Assembly (NCBI GenBank): GCA_947505055.1
Contig: CANNLO010000027.1
Span: 1-24,848, forward strand
Source of the DNA: Methylococcaceae bacterium
Lineage (GTDB): Bacteria > Pseudomonadota > Gammaproteobacteria > Methylococcales > Methylomonadaceae
Length of the DNA stretch: 24,848 nucleotides
Direction: 5' to 3'
The notes below the pieces were generated by a model that saw only the letters and a program-made list of their open reading frames with translations, made no database searches and had not been told where the DNA came from. This document shows positions 18,004 through 24,848 of this stretch, piece after piece. A program made the position numbers and the translations under genes. The first letter of the stretch is position 1. Each line of letters begins with the position of its first letter.

Positions 18004-18759
18004 TTATTTTTGACTCTCATAATCGCAAACCAGTTGCTGCATTGATGTCTGGTTATTTAGGCACTCCGCAAGCTTATCGGCAATTAGAGCATCGTGATGG
18101 CGGCATAAAACAGAATCTGTTGGACGTGGAGAAGTAAGCGCTTCAATCATGCTGGTAACATGGGTGAGATAATGTCTTTTCAGTATTGAATCCTGAGGCA
18201 GTGGATTGACGTTGTCTTTTGTACAAGAAACTTCAATCAATTGTTCTTGTGGCTTAATTAACGAAGTCTCTGCATTAGCTAATGCTTTATATTTTTCATA
18301 ATCCTGATGCAGCTGTTCTGTGGTATTTTGATCAATAGAACATTCTGCCAGTTTGGCACCCAGCATTGTATCATAATGACGGCTAAGCACTGAATCTGTT
18401 GGTTTTTCGGGAGCAAGTGATTCAATCATGCTGAACAAATGGGTCAGGTAATGCCGTTTCAGTATTGAGTCCTGAGGAAGATGAGTATGGCTTTCTGTTG
18501 CAGGAATTTCAAGCAGGTCTGGGTTTGATTGCGCAGTAGATTGGGGTTCAGGAATAGTTGTAGTGTCAAATACTGGGATTTGTGGATTTTCGACAAGCTC
18601 AATGACTTCTGATTGATTTGACTGTGTGGTTTGTTCTACTTGGTCTTCGGGTTTAACGTGCTTTGATGATTCTTGTTCGGAGTTTTTTCTTGAGTTTAAA
18701 AAGATTTGTATTGCTATACCCAGAATAATCAGGACTGTGATAATTTCAAGTGCGGACAT
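18004..18759 (-). CDS. membrane-anchored repeat protein of unknown function
   Basis: I do not recognise this 251-residue protein. An N-terminal helix (residues 4-21) followed by NSRKN suggests a single membrane anchor. Residues 22-93 are a polar Gln/Ser/Pro/Glu-rich linker. Two copies of a unit of about 63 residues follow (about 94-157 and 187-249). Each unit contains two half-motifs, so D-S-[IV]-L-x-R-H-[YH] occurs four times, at 97-104, 122-129, 190-197 and 215-222, each followed by a predicted helix. The start has a good ribosome binding site (GGAGAG on the minus strand). The DNA of the two units is also visibly similar, pointing to recent duplication. It is flanked by kup (convergent) and bamE (same strand). 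Confidence 0.8.
   Translation of the reverse strand: MSALEIITVLIILGIAIQIFLNSRKNSEQESSKHVKPEDQVEQTTQSNQSEVIELVENPQIPVFDTTTIPEPQSTAQSNPDLLEIPATESHTHLPQDSILKRHYLTHLFSMIESLAPEKPTDSVLSRHYDTMLGAKLAECSIDQNTTEQLHQDYEKYKALANAETSLIKPQEQLIEVSCTKDNVNPLPQDSILKRHYLTHVTSMIEALTSPRPTDSVLCRHHDALIADKLAECLNNQTSMQQLVCDYESQK
18139..18480 (-). repeat. internal duplication within the minus-strand repeat protein
   Basis: Two DNA blocks, about 18139-18202 and 18417-18480, share long near-identical stretches, for example TTCAATCATGCTG and TTTCAGTATTGA. They encode the N-terminal halves of the two protein repeats, with the phrase PQDSILKRHYLTH kept exactly. The rest of each unit is more diverged. Confidence 0.8.
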
Positions 18760-18995
18760 AATTAGCTCTCCAGTTTTTAAAATTTAGGTTTTTTTAAGTA
18801 AAAGGGTGTAGAAGTAATAAAACGTTATATTTTTAAGTCAGTAACTTAATCTGGTTTTATAGCAATGACTATTAAATCAGCTAAGTTTGTACGAACCCAT
18901 ACATACTGTTTCATTAAGACATGTGTTTTTCAATGCATCCAGCAATAAGTTAGACAAATTGCCTTTTTGGCAGTCTTGTAAAGCATGTTGAAATG

Positions 18996-19550
18996 TTAGA
19001 GAGGTAACTGGTCAGTGACTGAACCGGGTGCTGGTTTAGTGTCTGATTTATTTGATTTTGGCGAGTTTTCAATACCATCGAAACCAAATAAGCCGGTAAT
19101 CATTTCCCAAAGACTTTTTTCAAGGTCTCTTTTGGGGACATCTACCGTGGTTTCTTCGGAGGGTTTGATAACAGGTACTGCGCCAGGTTTGAAATCACCT
19201 TGAATTCCAACCAGTTGATCATTTTCGAAGAATAATGAAATTCTTTTTTGTTGTCGGTCGCCGCCATCAATTTGCGCAGAATAGAGATAATCCCAGCGCT
19301 TCTGGTGGAAAAAATCAACCAGCATAGGGGAGCCCAATATATAGAGCACCTGTCGTTTGTTCATACTCGGTCTGAGCTGATCAATCATGATTTGTTCAAC
19401 CATATTACCCTGCTGGACATCAGCGGTGTAGACGCCGGGCAAGTTGGTTAGAATAGTTGTGCAGGAGGCTAGTGACAAACTTACAAAGATTGCAAGGATA
19501 CCGCTGGTGAAGTGGTTATTTAAGTTTAAAGCGAAAAGCGGCTTTCTCAT
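18996..19550 (-). CDS. bamE: outer membrane assembly lipoprotein BamE (SmpA/OmlA), extended C-terminus
   Basis: A 184-residue lipoprotein with a signal peptide ending in a lipobox, LASC, with lipidated C30. The BamE core follows: [20 protein letters not shown], the [16 protein letters not shown] helix-turn, and strands around [10 protein letters not shown] and [17 protein letters not shown]. BamE is a non-essential part of the BAM complex that folds outer-membrane proteins. The core ends near residue 120; the last 60 or so residues are a polar, Lys/Pro/Ser-rich extension absent from the 113-residue E. coli protein. The gene is divergent from fur, the omlA-fur arrangement known in Pseudomonas. 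Confidence 0.93.
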   Translation of the reverse strand: MRKPLFALNLNNHFTSGILAIFVSLSLASCTTILTNLPGVYTADVQQGNMVEQIMIDQLRPSMNKRQVLYILGSPMLVDFFHQKRWDYLYSAQIDGGDRQQKRISLFFENDQLVGIQGDFKPGAVPVIKPSEETTVDVPKRDLEKSLWEMITGLFGFDGIENSPKSNKSDTKPAPGSVTDQLPL

Positions 19551-19700
19551 TTGAGGCTGCGAATAGGTTCAAAATTGAAAATCATACAGGATGTTAAAGA
19601 ATTTTCCTATAAAACTGTCATGCCCAAGCAGTTGAAAAAGGCTACAATGAGCAGAGTTTTTTATAAAACTGTCCACACACTATGATGTAAACGGAGATTA
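19551..19700. promoter_or_regulatory. bamE-fur divergent promoter region with a 12-bp direct repeat
   Basis: The 150 bases between bamE and fur must hold promoters for both. The sequence TATAAAACTGTC occurs twice in the same orientation, at 19608-19619 and 19662-19673, exactly 54 bases apart. It might mark a repeated binding site or repeated -10-like sequence. I do not see a convincing classical Fur box. Confidence 0.5.
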
Positions 19701-20147
19701 ATGATGGAAACTCTTGAATTAAGGAACGCTGGTCTAAAGGTTACCATACCCAGGATCAAGATTTTACAAATATTAGAGAAGCAGGTTAATGAACGTCATT
19801 TAACAGCCGAGAAAGTTTATAAAATCTTGCTGAGTGAAGATCAAGATATCGGTCTGGCTACGGTGTACCGGGTTTTAACCCAATTTGAAGCGGCGGGTTT
19901 GGTAAATCGACATCACTTTGATGGCGGTAATTCTGTTTTTGAGCTTGATAAAGGTACGCATCATGATCACATACTTTGCATGCAGTGCGGGAAAGTCGAT
20001 GAATTTACCGATGAAATTATTGAAATACGGCAAAAAGAAATTGCAGAAAAATTGGGGTATGAGTTAACTGATCATGGCCTCAATTTATACGGCTTTTGCG
20101 CTCAGTGCAGAGAAAGCCAAAATGTTGCCCGATTGGCAATGACTTAA
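19701..20147 (+). CDS. fur: ferric uptake regulator Fur
   Basis: A 148-residue metal-dependent repressor of iron uptake genes. The winged-helix DNA-binding domain occupies about residues 1-85, with the recognition helix around LATVYRVL (52-59). The metal site HHDH is at 87-90, and two zinc-binding CxxC pairs are at C93/C96 and C133/C136. Two ATG codons are adjacent (19701 and 19704); the second, giving METLELRNAGLKVT, is equally or more likely given GGAGA at 19693-19697. It is divergent from bamE. Confidence 0.97.
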   Translation: MMETLELRNAGLKVTIPRIKILQILEKQVNERHLTAEKVYKILLSEDQDIGLATVYRVLTQFEAAGLVNRHHFDGGNSVFELDKGTHHDHILCMQCGKVDEFTDEIIEIRQKEIAEKLGYELTDHGLNLYGFCAQCRESQNVARLAMT

Positions 20148-20301
20148 TGAGATTGGCAGGTTATAAAATTTGGGACCGTTTTTTCTATGCGGTAATTAAA
20201 TGCTTTAAGGTTTAATCATTTTTAATTCAATCATAACCATTTATGTACTATTTTTCTGACTGTCTAATAGTTATATTTTTTAATTTTAAATTGTAGGCTT
20301 C

Positions 20302-21549
20302 ATGTTTAAACCTCTTATTTTTTATATCGGCTTGCGTTATACACGGGCCAAGCGTCGAACCCAATTTATCTCATTTATTACCTTAACTTCTGTTCTGGGT
20401 ATAGCGCTGGGCGTTACTGCATTGATCGCAGTGTTGTCGGTGATGAATGGTTTTGAAGCTGAGTTGCGCGAGCGAATTCTTGGCATGACCTCACATGCGA
20501 CGGTCACGGGAAAATATGGTCAATTGGATAATTGGCAGGAGTTGGATCAAAAATTAAAAAACTATCCGCATGTTGAAGGTACAGCGCCTTTTATTAATGG
20601 TCAGGTAATGATTAACGCCGACCGACGCGTTAGCGGCACTATGCTGACAGGGATCTTGCCAGGGTATGAGTCCAAAGTGTCAGAAGTAGCGGATAAAATG
20701 AAAGAAGGGAAATTGTCTGATTTGGTGCCGGGTGAGTATGGCATTATTTTAGGCTTAGAGCTGGCTAATTATTTGGGCGTTTTTATGGGTGATAAAATCA
20801 CCATCATCAGTCCGCAGATTAACTCCACACCAGCAGGCATTGTGCCTAGAATGCGCCGTTTTACCGTTGTGGGCGTATTCAAAGTCGGTATGTATGAATA
20901 CGATCGCAATATGGCGCTGATTCATCTTGACGATGCGGCCAAGTTGTTTCGATTGGAAGGTTCTGTTTCGGGACTTAGAATCAAATTGGACGATTTGTTC
21001 AATGCGCCGAAAATAACCCATGGGCTTGCAACCGCTTTGTATGAGGAATATCAGGTTAGTGACTGGACGCTGGCGCACAGTAATTTCTTTCGGGCGATTC
21101 AGACAGAAAAAAGGGTTATGTTTATTATCCTGTTGCTGATCGTCGCCGTGGCAGCGTTTAATATTGTGTCGACATTGGTGATGGTGGTTACCGATAAGCG
21201 CGGCGACATTGCTATTTTAAAAACCCAGGGTTTGACCTCGGGTTCAGTAATGGGGATTTTTATGGTACTGGGTGCAGTGATTGGCGTTGTTGGTACCGGG
21301 CTTGGAACTGTAGGAGGGGTTTTGTTGGCTTTAAATATTGAAACTATCGTGCCTGCCATTGAGAAACTGTTTCACGTTCAGTTTATGGCTGCTGATGTTT
21401 ATTATATTTCCGAATTGCCGTCCAAACTGGTCTGGACCGATGTTTATGCAATAGCCGGAATGTCTTTTTTATTGTCCTTATTGGCAACCATTTATCCTGC
21501 CTGGCAGGCAGCTAAAATCAATCCTGCGGAAGTCCTTAGATATGAATAA
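20302..21549 (+). CDS. lolC: lipoprotein-releasing system permease LolC/LolE
   Basis: A 415-residue inner-membrane permease that, with LolD, releases lipoproteins from the inner membrane to LolA. The four-helix MacB/LolC plan is visible: a first helix at about 22-50, a large periplasmic domain at about 51-270, then helices near 272-297, 314-346 and 381-403. The start FYIGLRYTRAKRR is typical. It overlaps lolD by 8 bases. Only one permease gene is present, and no lolE follows lolD as it does in E. coli, so LolC versus a dual-purpose LolF-type permease cannot be decided here. Confidence 0.94.
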   Translation: MFKPLIFYIGLRYTRAKRRTQFISFITLTSVLGIALGVTALIAVLSVMNGFEAELRERILGMTSHATVTGKYGQLDNWQELDQKLKNYPHVEGTAPFINGQVMINADRRVSGTMLTGILPGYESKVSEVADKMKEGKLSDLVPGEYGIILGLELANYLGVFMGDKITIISPQINSTPAGIVPRMRRFTVVGVFKVGMYEYDRNMALIHLDDAAKLFRLEGSVSGLRIKLDDLFNAPKITHGLATALYEEYQVSDWTLAHSNFFRAIQTEKRVMFIILLLIVAVAAFNIVSTLVMVVTDKRGDIAILKTQGLTSGSVMGIFMVLGAVIGVVGTGLGTVGGVLLALNIETIVPAIEKLFHVQFMAADVYYISELPSKLVWTDVYAIAGMSFLLSLLATIYPAWQAAKINPAEVLRYE

Positions 21550-22222
21550 TACTAGCATTTTGCAATGCCAGCAGTTGACCATGCGATATAATCAGGGCGG
21601 ATTGGATGTTGAAGTTTTAAAAGGCGTTGACTTAAATATTGGCATTGGTGAGCGTGTTGCCATAATGGGGGCCTCAGGTTCTGGCAAAAGTACCTTGTTA
21701 CATTTACTGGGTGGACTGGAAAAGCCTACCAGTGGCAAGGTGGTTTTGGACGGTGTAAATCTTAATCAAGTTGGTGCCGGTCAATTGGCCAAATTGCGTA
21801 ATAAATCCTTGGGCTTTATTTATCAGTCGCATCATTTATTGGGCGAGTTTACCGTACTGGAAAACGTTGCAATGCCACTGTTAATTGCCGGGCTATCGGT
21901 AAAGCTCGCCACTGTTCGTGCAATTGAGTTATTGAAACGTGTTGGACTGGGACATCGTATTGAACATAAACCCGGTGAATTGTCTGGCGGAGAAAGACAG
22001 CGCGCCGCAGTTGCCAGAGCTTTAATCAACAAACCTGGGGTAATTTTAGCGGACGAACCCACAGGTAACCTTGATAGTAAGACAGCCGATCAGGTTTACC
22101 AATTAATGCTGGAATTAAATCAGGAATTGAACGTTAGTTTTCTGGTTGTGACTCATGATCATGAACTTGCGGCGAGAATGGGCAAAGTTTTGCACATGGA
22201 AGATGGAATTATATTAGGCTAA
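21542..22222 (+). CDS. lolD: lipoprotein-releasing system ATPase LolD
   Basis: A 226-residue ABC ATPase of the MacB/LolD type that powers release of outer-membrane lipoproteins. Walker A GASGSGKST is at 43-51, the Q-loop glutamine at 95, the signature LSGGERQ at 147-153, Walker B VILADEP at 167-173 and the switch histidine in VVTHDHE. The start codon lies inside the end of lolC, so the two are translationally coupled. Confidence 0.96.
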   Translation: MNNTSILQCQQLTMRYNQGGLDVEVLKGVDLNIGIGERVAIMGASGSGKSTLLHLLGGLEKPTSGKVVLDGVNLNQVGAGQLAKLRNKSLGFIYQSHHLLGEFTVLENVAMPLLIAGLSVKLATVRAIELLKRVGLGHRIEHKPGELSGGERQRAAVARALINKPGVILADEPTGNLDSKTADQVYQLMLELNQELNVSFLVVTHDHELAARMGKVLHMEDGIILG

Positions 22223-22233
22223 AGTTACAAGTA

Positions 22234-22273
22234 TAAAGGCAAAAGTGTTAAGTTTTTTTGCCTTTAATTTTTT
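22234..22273. terminator. bidirectional terminator between lolD and the DUF2062 gene
   Basis: TAAAGGCAAAA (22234-22244) is perfectly complementary to 22256-22266. On the plus strand the stem is followed by a T-rich run for lolD. It abuts the stop of the convergent DUF2062 gene, which may use the same hairpin from the other side, though on that side the T-run is weaker. Confidence 0.8.
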
Positions 22274-22274
22274 C

Positions 22275-22799
22275 TCAGTCTATTTTATGTCTTTTTGCCC
22301 ATTTTTTGCGCACATGGTATTGCCAATAATATTGAATCCCGAAGTAGCCAATTGCCGAGGAAGTAATACCCATAACAAAACAACCGGTTAAAAAAGGCTG
22401 CCAGGCATCGCCAAGTTCTGAAAACATCATGCTTAAGGAAAACTGCGATTCCTGTGTGTTTGTTGATTGATTCATAAACCATAGTCCGACTTTATAGGCA
22501 AAATAAAATAGTGGCGGCATGGTGACAGGGTTGGTTATCCAGACTAATGCAACGGAAATGGGAATATTGGCTCTGTAATAAATTGCCCCGGTAGCGGCAA
22601 ACGCCATTTGCATTGGAGCAGGAATCCAGGCGCAAAACAGACCAACGGCGAAAGCCAACGCAATAGGACGTCGATTCAAATGCCAGAGATTAGGTTCGTG
22701 CAATTTTTCACCAAGAAACTGAAGGTGCTTGTGTCGTTTGATGATTTCAGGGTCAGGGATGAACCGGTGGATCAGTTTTCGAATCAATTCTTTTGGCAT
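22275..22799 (-). CDS. DUF2062 membrane protein
   Basis: A 174-residue integral membrane protein of unknown function. Three hydrophobic stretches lie at about 45-75, 80-108 and 133-160. The family features are visible: a basic N-terminal region with a LNRRPIALAFAVGLF segment, the PAPMQM turn, and WITNPVTMPPLFYFAY. Position next to lolD and comEC is common in gammaproteobacteria. The ATG has no strong ribosome binding site. Confidence 0.88.
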   Translation of the reverse strand: MPKELIRKLIHRFIPDPEIIKRHKHLQFLGEKLHEPNLWHLNRRPIALAFAVGLFCAWIPAPMQMAFAATGAIYYRANIPISVALVWITNPVTMPPLFYFAYKVGLWFMNQSTNTQESQFSLSMMFSELGDAWQPFLTGCFVMGITSSAIGYFGIQYYWQYHVRKKWAKRHKID

Positions 22800-23186
22800 C
22801 GTTAAATTATTAAGTTCGCGCTAATTGAAATAGATTTTGTTAATCTAAAAATATTAAGGTGCAAAATGGTTGTTTCTGCTCTGTCATTTCTAGCCGGAAT
22901 ATTAGTTGTGCAACAAATGTCTGTATTGCCAGTCATTAAATGGCTGATTGTCATTGGTTTAGTGGCGGGCATTATGGCATGGTTGCGTTATTGGCGGTGT
23001 CTATTTTTTCTGGTCGGCGCAATATGGGCGATAGTGTTTGCAATGCATCGGTTGTCCGATCGTTTGCCGGAATCACTGGAGGGTAAAGAAATTCAAATTA
23101 CCGGCACTATTGCTGACTTGCCGGAAGTTGATGACAGGCGTGTGCGCTTTGATTTTATTCCTATGGAGAAGATTAATGCCCCAAGC

Positions 23187-23274
23187 CTTTCTGGAATTGG
23201 TGTGGCTATCCCCACGGATGGGAGGAATGTCACACGTCTGTCAGGAACAGGTGTGGAGATTCCTGTTACGGATG
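23187..23274 (+). repeat. in-frame tandem repeat insert in comEC
   Basis: Two related 51-base units start at 23187 and 23238, encoding LSGIGVAIPTDG and LSGTGVEIPVTD. They occupy residues about 108-139 of the DUF4131 domain, where other ComEC proteins pass directly from the RVRFDF strand to the LPAKLKLSWY strand. The second unit also contains the inverted repeat CAGGAA (23242-23247) and TTCCTG (23260-23265). The insert keeps the reading frame, and so looks like a small mobile or expanded repeat. Confidence 0.55.
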
Positions 23275-23669
23275 TAAAACAAAAGCTGCCGGCTAAATTA
23301 AAATTAAGTTGGTATTACCCTGATCAACCGATCAAAGCAGGTCAAAAGTGGGCTTTTACCGTTAAATTAAAGCGCGTTCATGGCACGATGAATCCCGGTG
23401 GCTTTGATTATGAGCGTTTTCTTTTCACTGAAGGTATTGGCGCTACGGGCTATATACGCCCAAATCCAAAGCCGGTTTTATTAGGCTGTGACTCAGTCTG
23501 GAATAGTATTGCTGTCTGGCGACAGGCTATTATTGATGAGTTGTCAACCAATTTGGCTGGCAGTCCGAGTCTTGCTTTAATAAAAGCACTGACTATCGGT
23601 GATGGCACTGGTATTACGCAAGGGCAATGGGATGTTTTTCGTAAAACCGGGACTATTCATCTCGTCGTA

Positions 23670-23700
23670 ATGTGTTATCTATTAAAACGTAATAACATAT
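23670..23700. other. interrupted palindrome at the comEC/element junction (probable attL region)
   Basis: ATGTGTTAT (23670-23678) pairs with ATAACATAT (23692-23700), one wobble, with 13 bases between. It begins at the base where similarity to ComEC ends. Large serine integrases bind att sites with imperfect dyad symmetry, so this may be part of attL, or an operator for the recombinase gene. The exact crossover bases cannot be fixed without the other end or an empty site. Confidence 0.5.
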
Positions 23701-23734
23701 AATCTAATTTGATAGTTTTTTTCGAGGAGATTCT

Positions 23735-24848
23735 ATGCCCAAGGCTTATTCATACATTCGGTTTTCTAGTGCTAAACAACTAGCAGGTGACTCCCTTGAT
23801 CGACAAGTCAAATTGTCTGAGAATTATGCAGCAAAGAATGGATTGGAATTGGATACGGATTTGAATCTTCGGGATCTAGGCATATCAGCCTACGACAGAT
23901 CAAATCTTGAAAAAGGAGCTTTAGGGCATTTTCTTCGTCTCGTAGAAGAAAAACAAATCGAAGTCGGTTCTTATCTTTTAGTTGAAAGCCTTGATCGATT
24001 GTCCCGAGATAAGGTGTTAGATGCATTGACGATTTTCACAAGCATCCTGAGATATGGAATTGTGATAGTAACACTTTCTGACAACCAAGTTTATAGCTAC
24101 AAGAAAGCAAATGATAACTGGGCGAGCCTGATTGTTTCGATAGCCATAATGAGTCGGGCTAATGAAGAATCAGCAATGAAAAGCCATCGCCTAAGGTCAG
24201 CCTGGGATGCAAAAAGGCTTAATCTCAATAACAAGCGTCTAACAAAGCGTTGCCCCTATTGGTTAAAACCAAGTGATGGGGATACAGGTTTCGAGTTTAT
24301 TCCAGAACGAGTGGAAGTCGTAAAGCGTATCTTCAAAATGTCACTTGAAGGCATCGGTATTGCCACAATTGTAAAGACTTTTAATACAGAAGGCGTACCA
24401 CTTTTTTCTAGTACAGCTAATGGCTGGCAGAACTCATACATTCAAAAAACTCTACAGAATCCTGCTATATATGGCGATATACATCTGAAACTACAGCGTG
24501 ATGGTGAAGAGTCACTTTATGAGGTCATTCCAAATTACTATCCAGAGATTATGACTAAGGAAGAGTCGTTTCTTGTGGCCTCAGCTCGTGCAGAAAGACG
24601 ACATAGAGGGGGGGTTAGAAAGGGTCAGGCTCTTAGTAATCTTTTTTCAGGTCTATTAAAGTGTGGTTATTGCGGCGGTCCGATGAATATGGGCGGGCAT
24701 GTTCAAAACCAAAAGGGAAAACATAAAAAATCAAAATATATAGCTTGCAGTAATGCCAGAAGAGGTCTTGGATGCAAGTACATTCAATGGGAATACACCG
24801 ACTTTGAGCGAATGGTCCTGAGTTTTTGCAAGGATATTGATTTAGCTA
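23735..24848 (+). CDS. large serine recombinase (partial, runs off the window)
   Basis: The frame is open from ATG 23735 to the window end, 371 codons so far. GAGGAG (23724-23729) lies five bases before the ATG. The N-terminal resolvase domain shows SYIRFSSAKQ with the likely nucleophile S11 and the conserved arginines in ESLDRLSRD (84-92). A Recombinase domain follows at about 170-280 (NPAIYGDI at 242-249). A zinc-ribbon with C310, C313, C338 and C347 comes next, the layout of large serine integrases that carry out directional attP x attB recombination. The closeness to the junction and the disruption of comEC support it being the integrase of this element. The C-terminal coiled-coil part is not in the window. 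Confidence 0.93.
   Translation, partial: MPKAYSYIRFSSAKQLAGDSLDRQVKLSENYAAKNGLELDTDLNLRDLGISAYDRSNLEKGALGHFLRLVEEKQIEVGSYLLVESLDRLSRDKVLDALTIFTSILRYGIVIVTLSDNQVYSYKKANDNWASLIVSIAIMSRANEESAMKSHRLRSAWDAKRLNLNNKRLTKRCPYWLKPSDGDTGFEFIPERVEVVKRIFKMSLEGIGIATIVKTFNTEGVPLFSSTANGWQNSYIQKTLQNPAIYGDIHLKLQRDGEESLYEVIPNYYPEIMTKEESFLVASARAERRHRGGVRKGQALSNLFSGLLKCGYCGGPMNMGGHVQNQKGKHKKSKYIACSNARRGLGCKYIQWEYTDFERMVLSFCKDIDLA

Larger units (their letters stand above)
22866..23702 (+). pseudogene. comEC: comEC, 5' part only, interrupted by an inserted element
   Basis: The first 268 codons encode the start of ComEC/Rec2, the inner-membrane DNA uptake channel. Visible parts are the N-terminal membrane helices (about 1-60), the DUF4131 OB-like domain with PGGFDYERFLFTEGIGATGYIR, and the LTIGDGTGITQGQWDVFRKTG segment. 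The family normally continues GTxHLxxISGLH into the competence membrane domain. Here GTIHLVV (262-268) is followed by ten foreign residues and a stop. About two-thirds of the usual 750-800 residues are missing. A serine recombinase gene begins 32 bases after the stop, so the cause is integration. Start ATG has AAGGTG upstream. Confidence 0.9.
23670..24848 (+). mobile_element. left end of an integrated serine-recombinase element (continues beyond window)
   Basis: The element begins about 23670, inside comEC, and contains the recombinase gene directed inwards. The right end and cargo are outside the window, so phage, ICE or genomic island cannot be told apart. Confidence 0.8.

Noticed and set aside
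17913..18137. Plus-strand open frame of 74 codons after kup
   Set aside because: It runs across the long stem-loop and into the antisense end of the minus-strand repeat protein, has no ribosome binding site and shows no protein-like pattern.
18970..18990. Small TGCC/GGCA hairpin as a bamE terminator
   Set aside because: The stem is only four base pairs and the minus-strand T-run is weak, so the call would not be safe.
22866..23702. comEC as an intact short variant of 278 residues
   Set aside because: The stop falls within the most conserved core and the last ten residues match nothing in the family, while a recombinase gene follows at once; truncation by insertion explains all of this.

Overview
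The window looks like a chromosomal segment of a gammaproteobacterium of moderate, roughly 40-45% GC. The evidence is the conserved block initiator tRNA-rimP-nusA-infB-rbfA-truB-rpsO-pnp, the divergent bamE/fur pair, the Na+-NQR genes with nqrM, and lolC-lolD-DUF2062-comEC. A Methylococcales-like methanotroph would fit the gene mix, but nothing here is diagnostic of genus and no methane-oxidation gene is present.

Layout. 1-1612: end of nqrE, nqrF, a terminator and the NQR maturation gene nqrM. 1674-3547: a two-CBS-domain protein and exonuclease I (sbcB). 3644-12633: the transcription/translation/RNA-decay cluster, starting with an initiator tRNA and its promoter, ending in a strong terminator after pnp, with several RNA hairpins between genes. 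12679-13815: a secreted NTF2-like protein and a glutathione S-transferase-like protein. 14117-17823: NhaD-type Na+/H+ antiporter and Kup K+ transporter. 18004-18759 (minus): a membrane-anchored protein of unknown function built from a repeated DS[IV]LxRHY motif. 18996-20147: bamE (minus) and fur (plus), divergent. 20302-22222: lolC/E-type permease and lolD ATPase, then convergent DUF2062 (minus). 22866-23702: the 5' part of comEC, broken by an inserted element. 23735-24848: a large serine recombinase running off the window.

How the genes work together. NQR pumps Na+ out at the expense of NADH, NhaD exchanges Na+ for H+, and Kup imports K+, so a sodium and potassium homeostasis theme runs through the window. 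The central cluster joins rRNA/ribosome maturation (rimP, rbfA), initiation (tRNA, infB), transcription control (nusA), tRNA modification (truB), a ribosomal protein (rpsO) and mRNA decay (pnp). bamE and lolCD serve outer-membrane protein and lipoprotein biogenesis.

The most notable event is the left end of a serine-recombinase-encoding element sitting exactly in the codons for the conserved ComEC GTxHLxxISG segment, which should abolish DNA uptake through ComEC. The recombinase gene begins about 65 bases from the inferred junction, next to an interrupted palindrome. Upstream in the same comEC there is an unusual in-frame tandem insert. The repeat protein at 18004-18759 is the other candidate for something poorly described.
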